Positions 18,570 through 28,079 of a DNA stretch of 64,000 bases are shown piece by piece. Position numbers and translations under genes: made by a program. Within the stretch, counting starts at the first letter, position 1; each line of letters starts with the position of its first letter. The notes beneath the pieces were generated by a model that saw nothing but the letters and a program-made list of their open reading frames with translations, was not told where the DNA came from and did no database searches. The DNA is from WS-7 sp035635575 (GTDB lineage Bacteria > Eisenbacteria > RBG-16-71-46 > SZUA-252), in NCBI GenBank assembly GCA_035635575.1, contig DASQAV010000031.1:7547-71546 (forward strand), read 5' to 3'.

Positions 18570-20477
18570 ATGGGGAGACTGGGCACAGGGTGGGGATGGG
18601 CCGTGGCGGGGCTGGTCCTGCTTCTGAATCTTCTTCCCGCGCCCGGCGCAGCCGGCGCGGAGAAGCGCGTCATCACCCGGGCCGCCGATCTCCCCCGCCT
18701 CAACTTCCGCGGCCGGAAGAACGCCGACTACTTGACGGTCTCGCCCGATGACTTCGCGCCCCTCGCGGCCGCGGTGCGCGAGCACATCGAGGGCATCTTC
18801 CGGGACTACTACATCGCCGACTGGGCGACCCTCAAGGACCTCCACACCATCCTCGCGCATCTGGATCTTCTGGAGGGAAACGATCCGGGAGTCCTGGAGC
18901 ACGTGGGCGTCGCGCGGCGTCTCGAGAGGAAGACCGACGAGAAATACCTCGGAGTCACCTTCTACGGGGAAGTCATCGCGAAGTCACGGAAGGACGCGGG
19001 ATCCGGGTCCGGCGACACGTTCCTAGAAGTATTCCGATACAACTTGAGGGATGCCCTGGCCGCGATGCCCTGGGACGACGTCCGCCAGGCTATCGTCAAG
19101 GATCGGGCGCTCCTCGATCTGTCGGACGAGCATCACATCCCTCCCTGGATCCGGACGCAAGGCGAGCAGCCCCAGGACGGCGGCGCGATCTCGCTCGACT
19201 ACGCCAATGAGCTCATCTTCGACCGGGTGCTCCTGCGCCTGATCGTGCCCCTGAAGGGCGAATTCATGCAGGCGTTCGACCGTCTGGCCGCGGCGCACCG
19301 GACGGAGGATCCGAGGGCGGCGCTCCCGGTGAACATCTGGAGATCGCGATCGGTCACCCTGTCCGAGGGGGAGAAGCTCTCTCCGGTCGTCCTCGCGATC
19401 TGGGACTCGGGCGTCGACACCTCGGTCTTTCCCGATCGCCTCTTCGTGAACCGGCGAGAGAAGGCGAACGGCAAGGACAACGACGGAAACGGCTTTGTGA
19501 GCGATGTGAATGGAATCGGATTCCGATTCGACGGCGCGAAAACCCCCGAGCTCTATTTCCCGATCGACCAGGACGACCGGCAGCTGCTTCAGGCGCAGCG
19601 TGCGCGGGCGCGCGGAGCCTCCGATTTCTACTCCGGCGCGGACACCCCCGAGGCGCGCGCCTACAGGCGGGGGGTCGAGCAGGGCGCGGACTCGTTGTAT
19701 TCGGACGAGGCCGGCTCGCGACTCCGGAGCCATACGCACGGCACGGAGGTGGCCGACATCGCGCTCGCGGGAAATCCCGCCGCGCGGCTCCTGGTCGTTC
19801 GGCAGAGCTTCCGCGATGAGGACGGCAGCGCCTCGGTCCAGAGCATCCAGTGGTGGCGCCAGTTCGCGCTCAACGCGCTCGCGATCGTCCAGTACTGCAA
19901 GGCCCATCGCGTGCGCGTCGTGAACATGAGCTGGACCCTTTCCATGCCTCAATGGGGAGGTCTGGGAATCCAGGCCGACGAGGCGGACCGGTGGGCGCGC
20001 GAGTGCTTCACGGTCGTCAAGCGCGGGCTGGCCACGGCCATGCAGGCCGCGCCGGAGATTCTCTTCGTCGCCGCCGCGGGGAATACGAACCAGAACGCCG
20101 CGTTCGCCGAAGCCATTCCGCCCTCGCTCGTGCTACCGAATCTCATCACCGTGGGCGCCGTGGACCAGTCGGGACATGCCACTGATTTCACCAGTTTCGG
20201 CAAGACGGTGACGCTCTACGCCAACGGCAAATCGCTCGAGGCCCGCATCCCCGGAGGCGATCTCATGACCGTCTCGGGCACGTCGCTGGCCGCGCCCCAG
20301 GTGACCAATCTCGCGGCGAAGCTCTTCGCCATCGACCCCTCGCTCAAGGTCTCCGAGGTGATCGAGCTGATCCGCCAGGGCGCGAGCACGAGCCCCGATG
20401 GAACCATCACGCTCATCAATCCCAAGCGCTCGGTCGTCCTGCTTGCGATCCGGAACGACAAGAAGGGACGGATGTGA
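18570..20477 (+). CDS. Secreted S8 (subtilisin-like) serine protease
   Basis: A 635-residue exported serine endopeptidase. A signal peptide (ending 'PGAAGAEK') is followed by a pro-region of about 250 residues with no known domain, then the subtilase domain. The catalytic triad is complete: D279 in 'AIWDSGVD', H390 in 'THGTEVADIAL' and S572 in 'SGTSLAAPQ'. The Asp-to-His spacing of 111 residues is long compared with about 30 in classic subtilisins, because of a charged insertion that includes 'NDGNGFVSDVNG', a possible Ca-binding loop. The stop overlaps the GTG start of the peptidase gene downstream, so the two are translationally coupled and probably act in sequence on extracellular protein. 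Confidence 0.93.
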   Translation: MGRLGTGWGWAVAGLVLLLNLLPAPGAAGAEKRVITRAADLPRLNFRGRKNADYLTVSPDDFAPLAAAVREHIEGIFRDYYIADWATLKDLHTILAHLDLLEGNDPGVLEHVGVARRLERKTDEKYLGVTFYGEVIAKSRKDAGSGSGDTFLEVFRYNLRDALAAMPWDDVRQAIVKDRALLDLSDEHHIPPWIRTQGEQPQDGGAISLDYANELIFDRVLLRLIVPLKGEFMQAFDRLAAAHRTEDPRAALPVNIWRSRSVTLSEGEKLSPVVLAIWDSGVDTSVFPDRLFVNRREKANGKDNDGNGFVSDVNGIGFRFDGAKTPELYFPIDQDDRQLLQAQRARARGASDFYSGADTPEARAYRRGVEQGADSLYSDEAGSRLRSHTHGTEVADIALAGNPAARLLVVRQSFRDEDGSASVQSIQWWRQFALNALAIVQYCKAHRVRVVNMSWTLSMPQWGGLGIQADEADRWARECFTVVKRGLATAMQAAPEILFVAAAGNTNQNAAFAEAIPPSLVLPNLITVGAVDQSGHATDFTSFGKTVTLYANGKSLEARIPGGDLMTVSGTSLAAPQVTNLAAKLFAIDPSLKVSEVIELIRQGASTSPDGTITLINPKRSVVLLAIRNDKKGRM

Positions 20478-21787
20478 CCGTCCGAATGAGAGGGATCATG
20501 TTCTCGCGACTTCGTGTTCCTGTGCTCGCAGCGGTTCTGGCCATGGCACTCCCTTCGATGCTCGCCGCGGAGGACCCGATCCCGCCGGCGAAACCGTTCG
20601 CCCCCGAGGTCTACAGCGCCCGGCGCGCGAAGCTCATGAAAGCGCTGGGTGGCGGGATCGCGGTGCTCTACGCCCGAGGCGAAGAGGACGCGGACGGCTA
20701 CCGGCAGGACAGCGATTTCTATTACCTCACGGGGCTGGACGAGCCGGGTGCCGTGCTGGTGCTTGCGCCGGAGGAGCGTCTCTACAAGGAACGGCTCTTC
20801 CTCAAGCCACGGAATCCCGACGACGAGCGCTGGACCGGGGTGCGTCCGGACATCGGCGACTCCCTGCGCCACGCGACCGGGATCGACCGGATCTCGCGCG
20901 TTGGCTCCCTGGGCGGCGCGATGATGAGTCTTCTCCAGACCTCGACGACCCTCCAGATGATCAACGACCCGGGCGGGCCGGACGCTCCCACGACGCCCGA
21001 GATGGAGCTCTATGGAAAACTCTCCTCCCGGCTGCCCGGCGTGAGCATCAAGAACCGGACCGATCTCCTGCCGGCAATGCGCTCCGTGAAGGAGCCCCGC
21101 GAGCTGGACTCCATGGAGCGGGCCATCGCCGCCACGGTGGCCGCGCAACACGCCGCCGCGCGCGCGATCCATCCGGGAGTCGAGGAGAACTGGGTTGCGG
21201 GGCTGATCGACCTCGAGTTCAAGCGCGGGGGAGCGGTGCGGCCCGGCTTTCCGCCGATCGTGGGGTCCGGCGCGAACAGCACCATCCTGCATTATCCGGA
21301 GCACAGCCGGACGATTGCGCCGGGGTCCCTGGTCGTGGTGGACATCGGCTCCGACTACGGCCACTACTCGGCGGACATCACACGCACCTATCCGGCCGAT
21401 GGACACTTCACGCCCGAGCAGCGGAAGGTCTACGAAGTGGTGCTTCGCGCGCAGCAGGAATGCATGGAGATGATCCGGCCCGGCGTCTACTACGAGGACC
21501 TTCACAAGAAGGCCGAGGACGTGATCCGCGCGGCCGGATACCGCGACTACTTCATCCATGGCCTGGGGCATTTCGTGGGGCTGGACGTCCATGACGCGGG
21601 CCTCTACAAGAAACCGCTGCAGGCCGGAATGGTCATCACGGTCGAGCCCGGCATCTACATTCCCGAGAAGTCCCTGGGCATCCGCATCGAGGACCAGGTG
21701 CTGGTGACGCCGAAGGGCTATCGTCACCTGACGCAGGCACTCCCGCGCGATCCCGACGCCGTCGAGAGGATGATGCGCGGGGAGTAG
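20474..21787 (+). CDS. Secreted M24 family aminopeptidase (Xaa-Pro aminopeptidase-like)
   Basis: A 437-residue metallopeptidase with an aminopeptidase-P N-terminal domain (about 40-190) and a pita-bread catalytic domain (about 200-430). All five metal ligands of the family are present: D290, D301, H366 (in 'HGLGHFVGLDVHD'), E391 (in 'TVEPGIYI') and E406 (in 'RIEDQVLV'). It releases N-terminal residues, typically those before proline. GTG 20474 overlaps the stop of the S8 protease gene (GTGA); ATG codons at 20486 and 20498 are alternatives, all placed before a signal peptide (MFSRLRVPVLAAVLAMALPSMLAAE). A signal peptide is unusual for this mostly cytoplasmic family and fits joint extracellular proteolysis with the S8 protease. 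Confidence 0.92.
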   Translation: MTVRMRGIMFSRLRVPVLAAVLAMALPSMLAAEDPIPPAKPFAPEVYSARRAKLMKALGGGIAVLYARGEEDADGYRQDSDFYYLTGLDEPGAVLVLAPEERLYKERLFLKPRNPDDERWTGVRPDIGDSLRHATGIDRISRVGSLGGAMMSLLQTSTTLQMINDPGGPDAPTTPEMELYGKLSSRLPGVSIKNRTDLLPAMRSVKEPRELDSMERAIAATVAAQHAAARAIHPGVEENWVAGLIDLEFKRGGAVRPGFPPIVGSGANSTILHYPEHSRTIAPGSLVVVDIGSDYGHYSADITRTYPADGHFTPEQRKVYEVVLRAQQECMEMIRPGVYYEDLHKKAEDVIRAAGYRDYFIHGLGHFVGLDVHDAGLYKKPLQAGMVITVEPGIYIPEKSLGIRIEDQVLVTPKGYRHLTQALPRDPDAVERMMRGE

Positions 21788-21821
21788 ACTGTAACGTGGC
21801 TGCCAGGAAGGACCCAGTGGG

Positions 21822-22787
21822 ATGAGCCTCCATCCTCAATTCCAGCGAACCCTCCTCGTCGTTCTGGTATTCCTTCCCGCGCTTTCGCAGACCTGCCGTG
21901 CTCAGAGCGGCGAGATTTCAGGGAGGATTACCGACGAGAACGGACGAGGCTTCCCGTACGCCAGCGTGATCCTCCTGGGTACCCAACGTGGCGCCCGTGC
22001 GGATGCAAGCGGCGCGTACTCAATCCGGGATGTGCCGGTCGGCTATTACACGCTCACGACCCGGGTGATCGGCTATGTCTCGAGCAAGCAGGACAGCGTT
22101 CTGGTCGCCGACGGGCGAACGACGGTTGTGAATTTCTCGATGGCCATACGGTTCGACCCTCCACCGATCCAAGCCCCCGTACGTGGATCGGCCCCACCGC
22201 AGACTCCACCACCTCCCCCTGCCGACCCGGTCCCCGGTCCGTTCGGAGAGGGTCCCGGAAGCACAGGGAAATTCTCGCTTGGGGTGAACCTGGGACTCGA
22301 TTACCCGGAGCACCAGGGTATGGGCGGTGTCTGGCACGTTGCCGCTGGAGTGCCCGTGAACCGGTCACTCTCGATTGGACTCGAGCTGGGCACGGCCTTC
22401 CACGCCGCAGAGAAAGGACGGACGGTTTGGGTGAACGCCATTCCGCGCACGTCCAGCATGCATGCGGTCTCGACACTCGGGATCCTCTTTCGTAGGTCGT
22501 TTGGGAGCGGACCCCTGCGCCCCCACGTCACGGCAGGAGTCGACTGGTATACGGAATGGGATGATCTGGACGCAACGGCTACTCAATCAGCCTGCACCGC
22601 ATGGTGGTCTGGCGTGGGCTTTCAGGGGGGATTGGGTTCCACGCTTCGACTCGGCTCCCATTGGGACCTGCTAGGCGAGGCCGTCTATCACCTCGAAACG
22701 AAGTCCACCTCCGATGCGAATTTTCTCATGCTTCGGTCAGGCATCCACTTCTTCTGGCGAAAAAGAGCTCCGGACCACCTGAACTGA
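21822..22787 (+). CDS. Outer-membrane beta-barrel-like protein with CarboxypepD-regulatory-like domain
   Basis: A 321-residue exported protein. A signal peptide (to 'LSQTCRAQS') is followed by a carboxypeptidase-regulatory-like beta-sandwich of about 75 residues ('GEISGRITDENGRGFPYASV'), a Pro-rich linker (about 125-145, 'PPQTPPPPPADPVPG') and a C-terminal half with alternating hydrophobic strands and 'GLELGTAF', 'GVDWYTEW' and 'LLGEAVYHLETK' turns like a small eight-stranded outer-membrane barrel. No plug or TonB box is present. It could be a surface-exposed structural protein. It lies 34 nt after the M24 gene, where a TAGACT -10-like element overlaps the M24 stop. The exact family is not recognised. 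Confidence 0.6.
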   Translation: MSLHPQFQRTLLVVLVFLPALSQTCRAQSGEISGRITDENGRGFPYASVILLGTQRGARADASGAYSIRDVPVGYYTLTTRVIGYVSSKQDSVLVADGRTTVVNFSMAIRFDPPPIQAPVRGSAPPQTPPPPPADPVPGPFGEGPGSTGKFSLGVNLGLDYPEHQGMGGVWHVAAGVPVNRSLSIGLELGTAFHAAEKGRTVWVNAIPRTSSMHAVSTLGILFRRSFGSGPLRPHVTAGVDWYTEWDDLDATATQSACTAWWSGVGFQGGLGSTLRLGSHWDLLGEAVYHLETKSTSDANFLMLRSGIHFFWRKRAPDHLN

Positions 22788-22890
22788 CGGTGGGCGCGGA
22801 ACATCCGTTTACCAACACGTAGGAATCGATTGCGACCCTGGGTGCCGTTCCGTTGTTGTGCCAGGCCCCTGCATCTCGAGGAGCGTTGCC

Positions 22891-23925
22891 ATGTATCGAA
22901 TTGGAATCCGTGTTGCCCTTCTGCTCTCGGCGACCCTGTCCGTCGGGGTGGTTGCCGCCTCCGACGACTCCCATTTCAAGGTTTCTCATCGAATTCTCCT
23001 TGGCGGCGAGGGAGGCTGGGACGCCCTCACCGTGGACGGAGCCACGCATCGGCTTTTTGTCACGCACGGGACGCGCGTCCAGGTGGTGGACACGCAAACG
23101 GACAAGGTCCTGGGCGAGATTCCCGAGACGCCGGGCGTCCACGGCGTCGCCCTCGCGCGTGACCTGGGACGTGGCTTCACGAGCAACGGCCGCGACTCCT
23201 CGGTCACGATGTTCGATCTGAAGACGCTGGCGGTGCTCGGGAAGGTCAAGCTCGACGCCCGCAATCCGGACGCCATCGAATACGATCCCGGCTCGAAACG
23301 GGTCTTCGTCTTCAACGGCGGCAGCGCGAGCGCGACGGCGATTGACGCGCAGAAGGGCATCGTCGTAGGGAACGTGCCCCTCAACGGGAGACCCGAATTC
23401 GCGGCCGCCGATGGCGCGGGCAAGGTGTATGTGAATCTCGAGGACTCGAGCGCCGTGGTGGCGTTCGACGCACGCACGCTGCGCATCCTTCACCGGTGGC
23501 CCCTCGCTCCCGGCGAGGAGCCGAGCGGATTGGCCATGGATCGGGAGCACCAGCGGCTCTTCGCCGGATGCGCCAATGAGAAACTGGTCGTGCTCGATGC
23601 CGGCGACGGGCACGTGGTGACCGTTCTCCCCATCGGCAAGAACGTGGATGGGGTGGCGTTCGACCCCAAGAGGCAGCTCGTGTTCAGCTCGAACGGGGAA
23701 GGCACCCTGACCGTCATCCACGAGGACGCGCCCGACAAGTATTCGGTCCTCGAAACGATCCCGACCCAGAAGGGGGGCCGCACGCTGGCTCTCGATGAGG
23801 AGACCGGGTCGGTCTACGTGCCGACGGCCGAGTTCGGGCCGCCACCCGCACCGACCGCCGACCATCCTCACCCGCGCGGGAGCGTCCTTCCAGGCACGTT
23901 CGTGGTGCTGGTCGCCAGAAGGTAG
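22891..23925 (+). CDS. YncE-like secreted beta-propeller protein
   Basis: A 344-residue exported seven-bladed beta-propeller of the YncE/YVTN type. The ATG at 22891 was chosen because GAGGAG lies 8 nt upstream and a signal peptide (to 'VVAASDD') follows. Repeated blade motifs are seen: 'KVLGEIPETPGVHGVALARD', 'GFTSNGRDSSVTMFDLKTL', 'PEFAAADGAGKVYVNLED' and 'VDGVAFDPKRQLVFSSNGEG'. Such proteins usually bind ligands or serve as scaffolds in the periplasm; no active site is known for most. No operon partner is obvious. The 200 bp after it (23926-24125) hold no gene, only a GC-rich imperfect inverted repeat near 23958-23976. Confidence 0.85.
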   Translation: MYRIGIRVALLLSATLSVGVVAASDDSHFKVSHRILLGGEGGWDALTVDGATHRLFVTHGTRVQVVDTQTDKVLGEIPETPGVHGVALARDLGRGFTSNGRDSSVTMFDLKTLAVLGKVKLDARNPDAIEYDPGSKRVFVFNGGSASATAIDAQKGIVVGNVPLNGRPEFAAADGAGKVYVNLEDSSAVVAFDARTLRILHRWPLAPGEEPSGLAMDREHQRLFAGCANEKLVVLDAGDGHVVTVLPIGKNVDGVAFDPKRQLVFSSNGEGTLTVIHEDAPDKYSVLETIPTQKGGRTLALDEETGSVYVPTAEFGPPPAPTADHPHPRGSVLPGTFVVLVARR

Positions 23926-24125
23926 GTCGCGAAAGAGGCGGCGAAAGGGGACAAGGTCTACGTGGGTCCCCCGTAGATCACCGTACGCAAATTCCGCACT
24001 GGCATCGAGTTGCCCGTTCACCCCAACTGCGCCGTAACTATTGGGCCGATCTAGTCGTATTCTCAGCGTGATCCCCCCGAAAAACCCATATCCACAGCGG
24101 AAGTCTCTGCGGAGGCCGTAGCGTC

Positions 24126-25409
24126 ATGAAACTCAAGCGGAAGCACCTTTGGATCGGACTTGCCGGTCTCGTGGTCATCGCCGCCGTGACCGGGGCCGCG
24201 ATGCGCGGGCATGGCGGCAAGGCCGCGGAAGTCCAGACCGCCAAGGTCGAGCGGAAGAAGATCGTACAGAAAGTCAGCGCCACCGGGAAGATTCAGCCCA
24301 AGACCCAGGTCGAGATCAGCGCGGACGTGAGCGCCAAGATCTTGAAACTCCCGGTCGTGGAAGGGCAGACGGTCAAGAAGGGGCAGTTCCTGGTCGGGCT
24401 GGACCGCGAGCGTTACCTGGCCGCGGTGGAGAGCGCCGAGGCGAGCGTGAGCTCGGCCGAAGCCAACGCCGCGCTCGTGCGCGAGAACATGTCGCGCACG
24501 GAAAACGAGTTCAAGCGCTCCAAGCAGCTCCTCGCCGGCGGGCTGGAGTCCCAGGCTTCCTTCGAGGCGAAGCAGGCCGAGTACCAGGTGGAGGTGGCCC
24601 GTCACAAATCCGCCAACGACCAGGTCCAGCAGGCCAAGGCGGCGCTGAAGCAGGCGCGTGACGATCTCTCCAAGACCACGATCTACGCTCCCATGTCCGG
24701 CACGATCAGCGCGCTGAACAAGGAGCAGGGCGAGATCGCGCTGGGGTCCCAGTTCCAGAAGGACGTCATTCTCATCGTCGCCGACCTGGCGGTCATGGAA
24801 GCCCAGGTCAACGTGGACGAGAACGATGTCATGTCGGTGGCCGTGGGGCAGCCCGCGGAGATCGAGGTGGACGCGCTGCCCGGGAAGAGCCTGAAGGGGG
24901 TCGTGTCCGAGATCGCGAGCAGCGCCCGTTCGGCGGGCGCGGGCACCACGGACCAGAAGACGGAATTCGAGATCAAGGTCACGATCGTGGATCCCCCCAG
25001 GACGCTGCGTCCCGGGATGACCGCGAGCGCCGACATCGTCACCCACACCAACGACCGCGCCCTGAGCGTGCCGCTCCAGAGCGTCGCCGTCCGCACCGTG
25101 GACCAGCTCAGCGTGAAGGGGAAGAAGCGCAAGGTCGCGGAGGCCGCCGAGACGGGATACAAGGCGGACAAGGACGGCTTCGTGGAGATCGTGTTCTGCA
25201 TCGAGCAGGGAAAGGCCGTCGCGAAGCAGGTCAAGACCGGGATTCAGAGCGATGACCTGATCGAGATCGTGGAGGGCCTGAAGGAAGGGGACGAGATCGT
25301 CACCGGCAGCTACCGGGCGATCTCGAAGGACCTCGAGAACGGCGCGGTCGTCACGATCGACAACACCAAGAAGCCGATGACCAAAGAGGGCGGACCGCCT
25401 CAGGGCTAA
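24126..25409 (+). CDS. MacA/HlyD-type periplasmic adaptor subunit
   Basis: A 427-residue membrane-fusion (adaptor) protein anchored by an N-terminal helix (about 8-28). It has a barrel-sandwich (lipoyl-like) domain split by a long alpha-helical hairpin (about 100-185, 'ESAEASVSSAEANAALVREN' and the returning helix 'VQQAKAALKQARDDL'), then 'STTIYAPMSGTIS'-like reentry, a beta-barrel and a membrane-proximal domain. It links an inner-membrane transporter to an outer-membrane channel. It starts a three-gene operon: the first permease follows after 5 nt and the second overlaps that one. Neither an outer-membrane TolC gene nor an ATPase gene is in the window. Confidence 0.92.
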   Translation: MKLKRKHLWIGLAGLVVIAAVTGAAMRGHGGKAAEVQTAKVERKKIVQKVSATGKIQPKTQVEISADVSAKILKLPVVEGQTVKKGQFLVGLDRERYLAAVESAEASVSSAEANAALVRENMSRTENEFKRSKQLLAGGLESQASFEAKQAEYQVEVARHKSANDQVQQAKAALKQARDDLSKTTIYAPMSGTISALNKEQGEIALGSQFQKDVILIVADLAVMEAQVNVDENDVMSVAVGQPAEIEVDALPGKSLKGVVSEIASSARSAGAGTTDQKTEFEIKVTIVDPPRTLRPGMTASADIVTHTNDRALSVPLQSVAVRTVDQLSVKGKKRKVAEAAETGYKADKDGFVEIVFCIEQGKAVAKQVKTGIQSDDLIEIVEGLKEGDEIVTGSYRAISKDLENGAVVTIDNTKKPMTKEGGPPQG

Positions 25410-25414
25410 CGGCC

Positions 25415-26653
25415 ATGAAGCAAGTGCTCGACTTCCGGGAATCCCTCAAGATCGCCCTGCGCGCCATCCGCGCCAACAAGGCGCGCGGCGCGCTGACGAC
25501 CCTCGGCATCATCATCGGCATCGTCGCCGTCGTGGTCACCATGACCGCGGCCAACGGATTGCAGAACAAGTTCCGCGAGAGCTTCTCCGCGGTGGGCACC
25601 GACGTGATCTACGTCTCGCGGATGCCCTGGGTGGTGATGAACGACTTCTTCTCCTTCCGCAACCGTCCCAACATCGACCTTCGCGAAGCGCGCCTCCTGG
25701 AGGAGAAGCTCCGGGGGAGGGCGATCGTCAATCCGTCCATGGCGGGGAATCAGGACGTGAAGTACCGCGTGGAGACCATGGAAGGGGTGACCGTCATCGG
25801 CACCACCGAGAAGGGAGTCCTGCTCGGCAGCGCCTTGCCCGAGACCGGCCGCTTCCTCATGCCCTACGACGTCAACTACAAGAAGGACGTCTGCGTGATC
25901 GGCGCCGACGTGAAGAAGGGGCTGTTCGGGACGTCGAATCCGCTGAACAAGGAGGTCCGGATCGCGCGCGGCACGTACCGTGTGATCGGCGTCATGGAGA
26001 GTCAGGGCGGAAGCTTTCTCGGAGGTCCGAACTTCGACCGTCAGATCTTCATTCCGATCACGACCTACGTCCGCGACTTCGGCGGCGCCCGCGGACAGCA
26101 GGAAGTGAACGTGGCGGTCAAGGCGCCGACGCAGGAATCGGTGAAGAACCTCGAGTACGAGGTCATCGGCGAGATGCGCAAGATCCGGAGGCTCCGGCCC
26201 ACGGAGCAGGACAATTTCTCGATCAACAAGCTGGACACGCTGGTGGGCGCTTTCAACAGCACCATGGGGATCGTGATCCTGGTGGGCCTCATCGTGACCA
26301 GTATCTCGCTCTTCGTCGGCGCGGTTGGGGTGATGAACATCATGTTCGTGTCCGTGACGGAGCGCACCCGCGAGATCGGGGTCCGGAAGGCGATCGGCGC
26401 GACCCAGCGGAGCATCCTGCTGCAGTTCCTCTTCGAATCCTCGGTGATCTGCCTGCTCGGGGGGACCATCGGCATCCTGTTCGCCGCGATTCTGACGGCC
26501 GTTCTCAACGCGGCCGTGATGCCCGCGAGCCTCTCCATTCCCATCCTGCTGGTCGCCGTGGCGGTGTCGATCGCGGTCGGAGTGCTGGCGGGGATCGTGC
26601 CGGCCTTCCGCGCCGCGCGTCTCGACCCCATCGATTCCCTGCGCTATGAGTGA
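25415..26653 (+). CDS. MacB-type ABC transporter permease, first of two
   Basis: A 412-residue permease: an N-terminal helix ('KARGALTTLGIIIGIVAVVV'), a large periplasmic MacB_PCD domain (about 60-275) and three C-terminal helices of the FtsX fold. The family signature 'VTERTREIGVRKAIGA' sits between the second and third helices. Unlike true MacB there is no N-terminal ATP-binding domain, so an ATPase must come from another gene. It follows the adaptor by 5 nt and its stop overlaps the start of the second permease, so one operon is certain. It probably acts as a mechanotransmitting efflux or lipoprotein/peptide transporter subunit. Confidence 0.9.
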   Translation: MKQVLDFRESLKIALRAIRANKARGALTTLGIIIGIVAVVVTMTAANGLQNKFRESFSAVGTDVIYVSRMPWVVMNDFFSFRNRPNIDLREARLLEEKLRGRAIVNPSMAGNQDVKYRVETMEGVTVIGTTEKGVLLGSALPETGRFLMPYDVNYKKDVCVIGADVKKGLFGTSNPLNKEVRIARGTYRVIGVMESQGGSFLGGPNFDRQIFIPITTYVRDFGGARGQQEVNVAVKAPTQESVKNLEYEVIGEMRKIRRLRPTEQDNFSINKLDTLVGAFNSTMGIVILVGLIVTSISLFVGAVGVMNIMFVSVTERTREIGVRKAIGATQRSILLQFLFESSVICLLGGTIGILFAAILTAVLNAAVMPASLSIPILLVAVAVSIAVGVLAGIVPAFRAARLDPIDSLRYE

Positions 26654-27950
26654 GCCCAGGGTCGAAGGTCCGGCGCCTATGACGCGGCGGAGGTCCGGGC
26701 AGATGCGCCCCCTCGATACGCTCTTCATGTCCACCGGAGCCATCCTCAGCAACAAGCTCCGGTCCATCCTGACCTTGGTGGGCGTCGTCGCGGGCGTGGC
26801 CTCCATCATCGCGGTCATGACCGCCATCGCGATCGTCCAGGGAACCCTGGAGCGCGAGATGAGCGTTCTGGGCGCCCAGGTGTTCCAGGTGCAGAAATGG
26901 CCCGCGGGCGGGTTCCAATCGGCCGCGCAGCGGCGGAAGGCCATGCGGCGTCCGCCCCTCACCCTGGCGAACGCGAAGGCGATCCGGGAGCACGTGGGGT
27001 CTGTCGACCTGGTCGGCTCCGAGATCTGGGACTTCGGGTTCAAGGCGCAGTACAAGGGCGAGTCCACGAACCCGAACCTCTCCATCTGCGGCGGCACTCC
27101 GGAATATCCGCCGAACAACACGCACTACGTGGGGCTGGGACGGAACCTCTCCGAGATGGACGTGAAGACGGCGCGCAAGGTCGCGGTCATCGGGCACGCG
27201 ATCGCGAAGAAGCTCTATCCCTTCACCGATCCCATCGGAAAGGACATCCGCGTGGATGGCCGGAAGTACGAGGTGATCGGTGTCTTCGACGAGAAGAAGT
27301 CCGCCTTCGGAGGAGCCTTCGACAACTACGTGTTGATCCCCGTCTCCACCTTCATCAACACCTATGGCCTGGTGGGGCGCGACGGATTCCCGAGATCGGT
27401 GAACATCACCGTGCGTGCCAAGACCCCCGAGCTGATTCAGGACGCCATCGAGGAGACGCGCCAGGTGCTGCGCCGCGACCGCGGCGTGAAGCCCGGGGAA
27501 GAGGACAATTTCGAGTTCTTCAACAGCCAGAGCCTCATCACCCAGTTCAACAAGATGAGCGTGGGGGTGAAGATTGCCGCGTTCGTGATCGGGATCATCG
27601 CGCTCGTCGTGGCGGGGATCGGAATCATGAACATCATGCTGGTTGCGGTGACGGAGCGGACCCGCGAGATCGGAATCCGGAAGGCGCTGGGTGCCCGGCG
27701 CGCGAGCATCCTGGGGCAGTTCCTCCTGGAAGCGGTCATTCTCTGCAACATCGGCGGGCTGGTCGGTGTCGTCGTGGGATTCGGATTGGGAAATCTGGTA
27801 ACCGTCTTCACCCACTTCCAGGCGAGCGTGCCCATGGAATGGGCCGTGATCGGGCTTCTCTTCTGCTCCGCCGTGGGGATCTCGTTCGGCCTCCTGCCCG
27901 CCATCCGCGCTTCCAGGCTTCACCCCATCGACGCGCTGAGGTACGAGTAG
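26646..27950 (+). CDS. MacB-type ABC transporter permease, second of two
   Basis: A 434-residue permease with the same plan as its neighbour: a first helix ('SILTLVGVVAGVASIIAVM'), a MacB_PCD periplasmic domain and three C-terminal helices with 'VTERTREIGIRKALGA'. The ATG at 26646 overlaps the previous gene by 8 nt; an in-frame ATG at 26679 could also serve. Two different permeases imply a heterodimer. The charged N-terminal tail of about 25 residues is not in the first paralogue. No ATP-binding domain or ATPase gene is found on either side: the next gene encodes an unrelated lipoprotein on its own promoter. Confidence 0.9.
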   Translation: MSEPRVEGPAPMTRRRSGQMRPLDTLFMSTGAILSNKLRSILTLVGVVAGVASIIAVMTAIAIVQGTLEREMSVLGAQVFQVQKWPAGGFQSAAQRRKAMRRPPLTLANAKAIREHVGSVDLVGSEIWDFGFKAQYKGESTNPNLSICGGTPEYPPNNTHYVGLGRNLSEMDVKTARKVAVIGHAIAKKLYPFTDPIGKDIRVDGRKYEVIGVFDEKKSAFGGAFDNYVLIPVSTFINTYGLVGRDGFPRSVNITVRAKTPELIQDAIEETRQVLRRDRGVKPGEEDNFEFFNSQSLITQFNKMSVGVKIAAFVIGIIALVVAGIGIMNIMLVAVTERTREIGIRKALGARRASILGQFLLEAVILCNIGGLVGVVVGFGLGNLVTVFTHFQASVPMEWAVIGLLFCSAVGISFGLLPAIRASRLHPIDALRYE

Positions 27951-27963
27951 CCCGCTCCCTCGT

Positions 27964-27993
27964 TTGACGCCCGCGTCGCCTCCGTGATACACT
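27964..27993 (+). promoter_or_regulatory. Sigma-70-like promoter with extended -10
   Basis: A -35 box TTGACG (27964-27969), an 18-nt spacer and an extended -10 TGA-TACACT (27985-27993) lie about 87 bases before the lipoprotein start at 28080. It is one of the best promoter matches in the window and separates this gene from the MacAB-like operon. Confidence 0.65.
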
Positions 27994-28079
27994 TAACTCC
28001 CATTTTTCGCCGCGACGTACCCGTCGGATCCATCGTGCATGCGCGGTCGCAAGCCAACTCGTACGACACAGGAGGCTTC

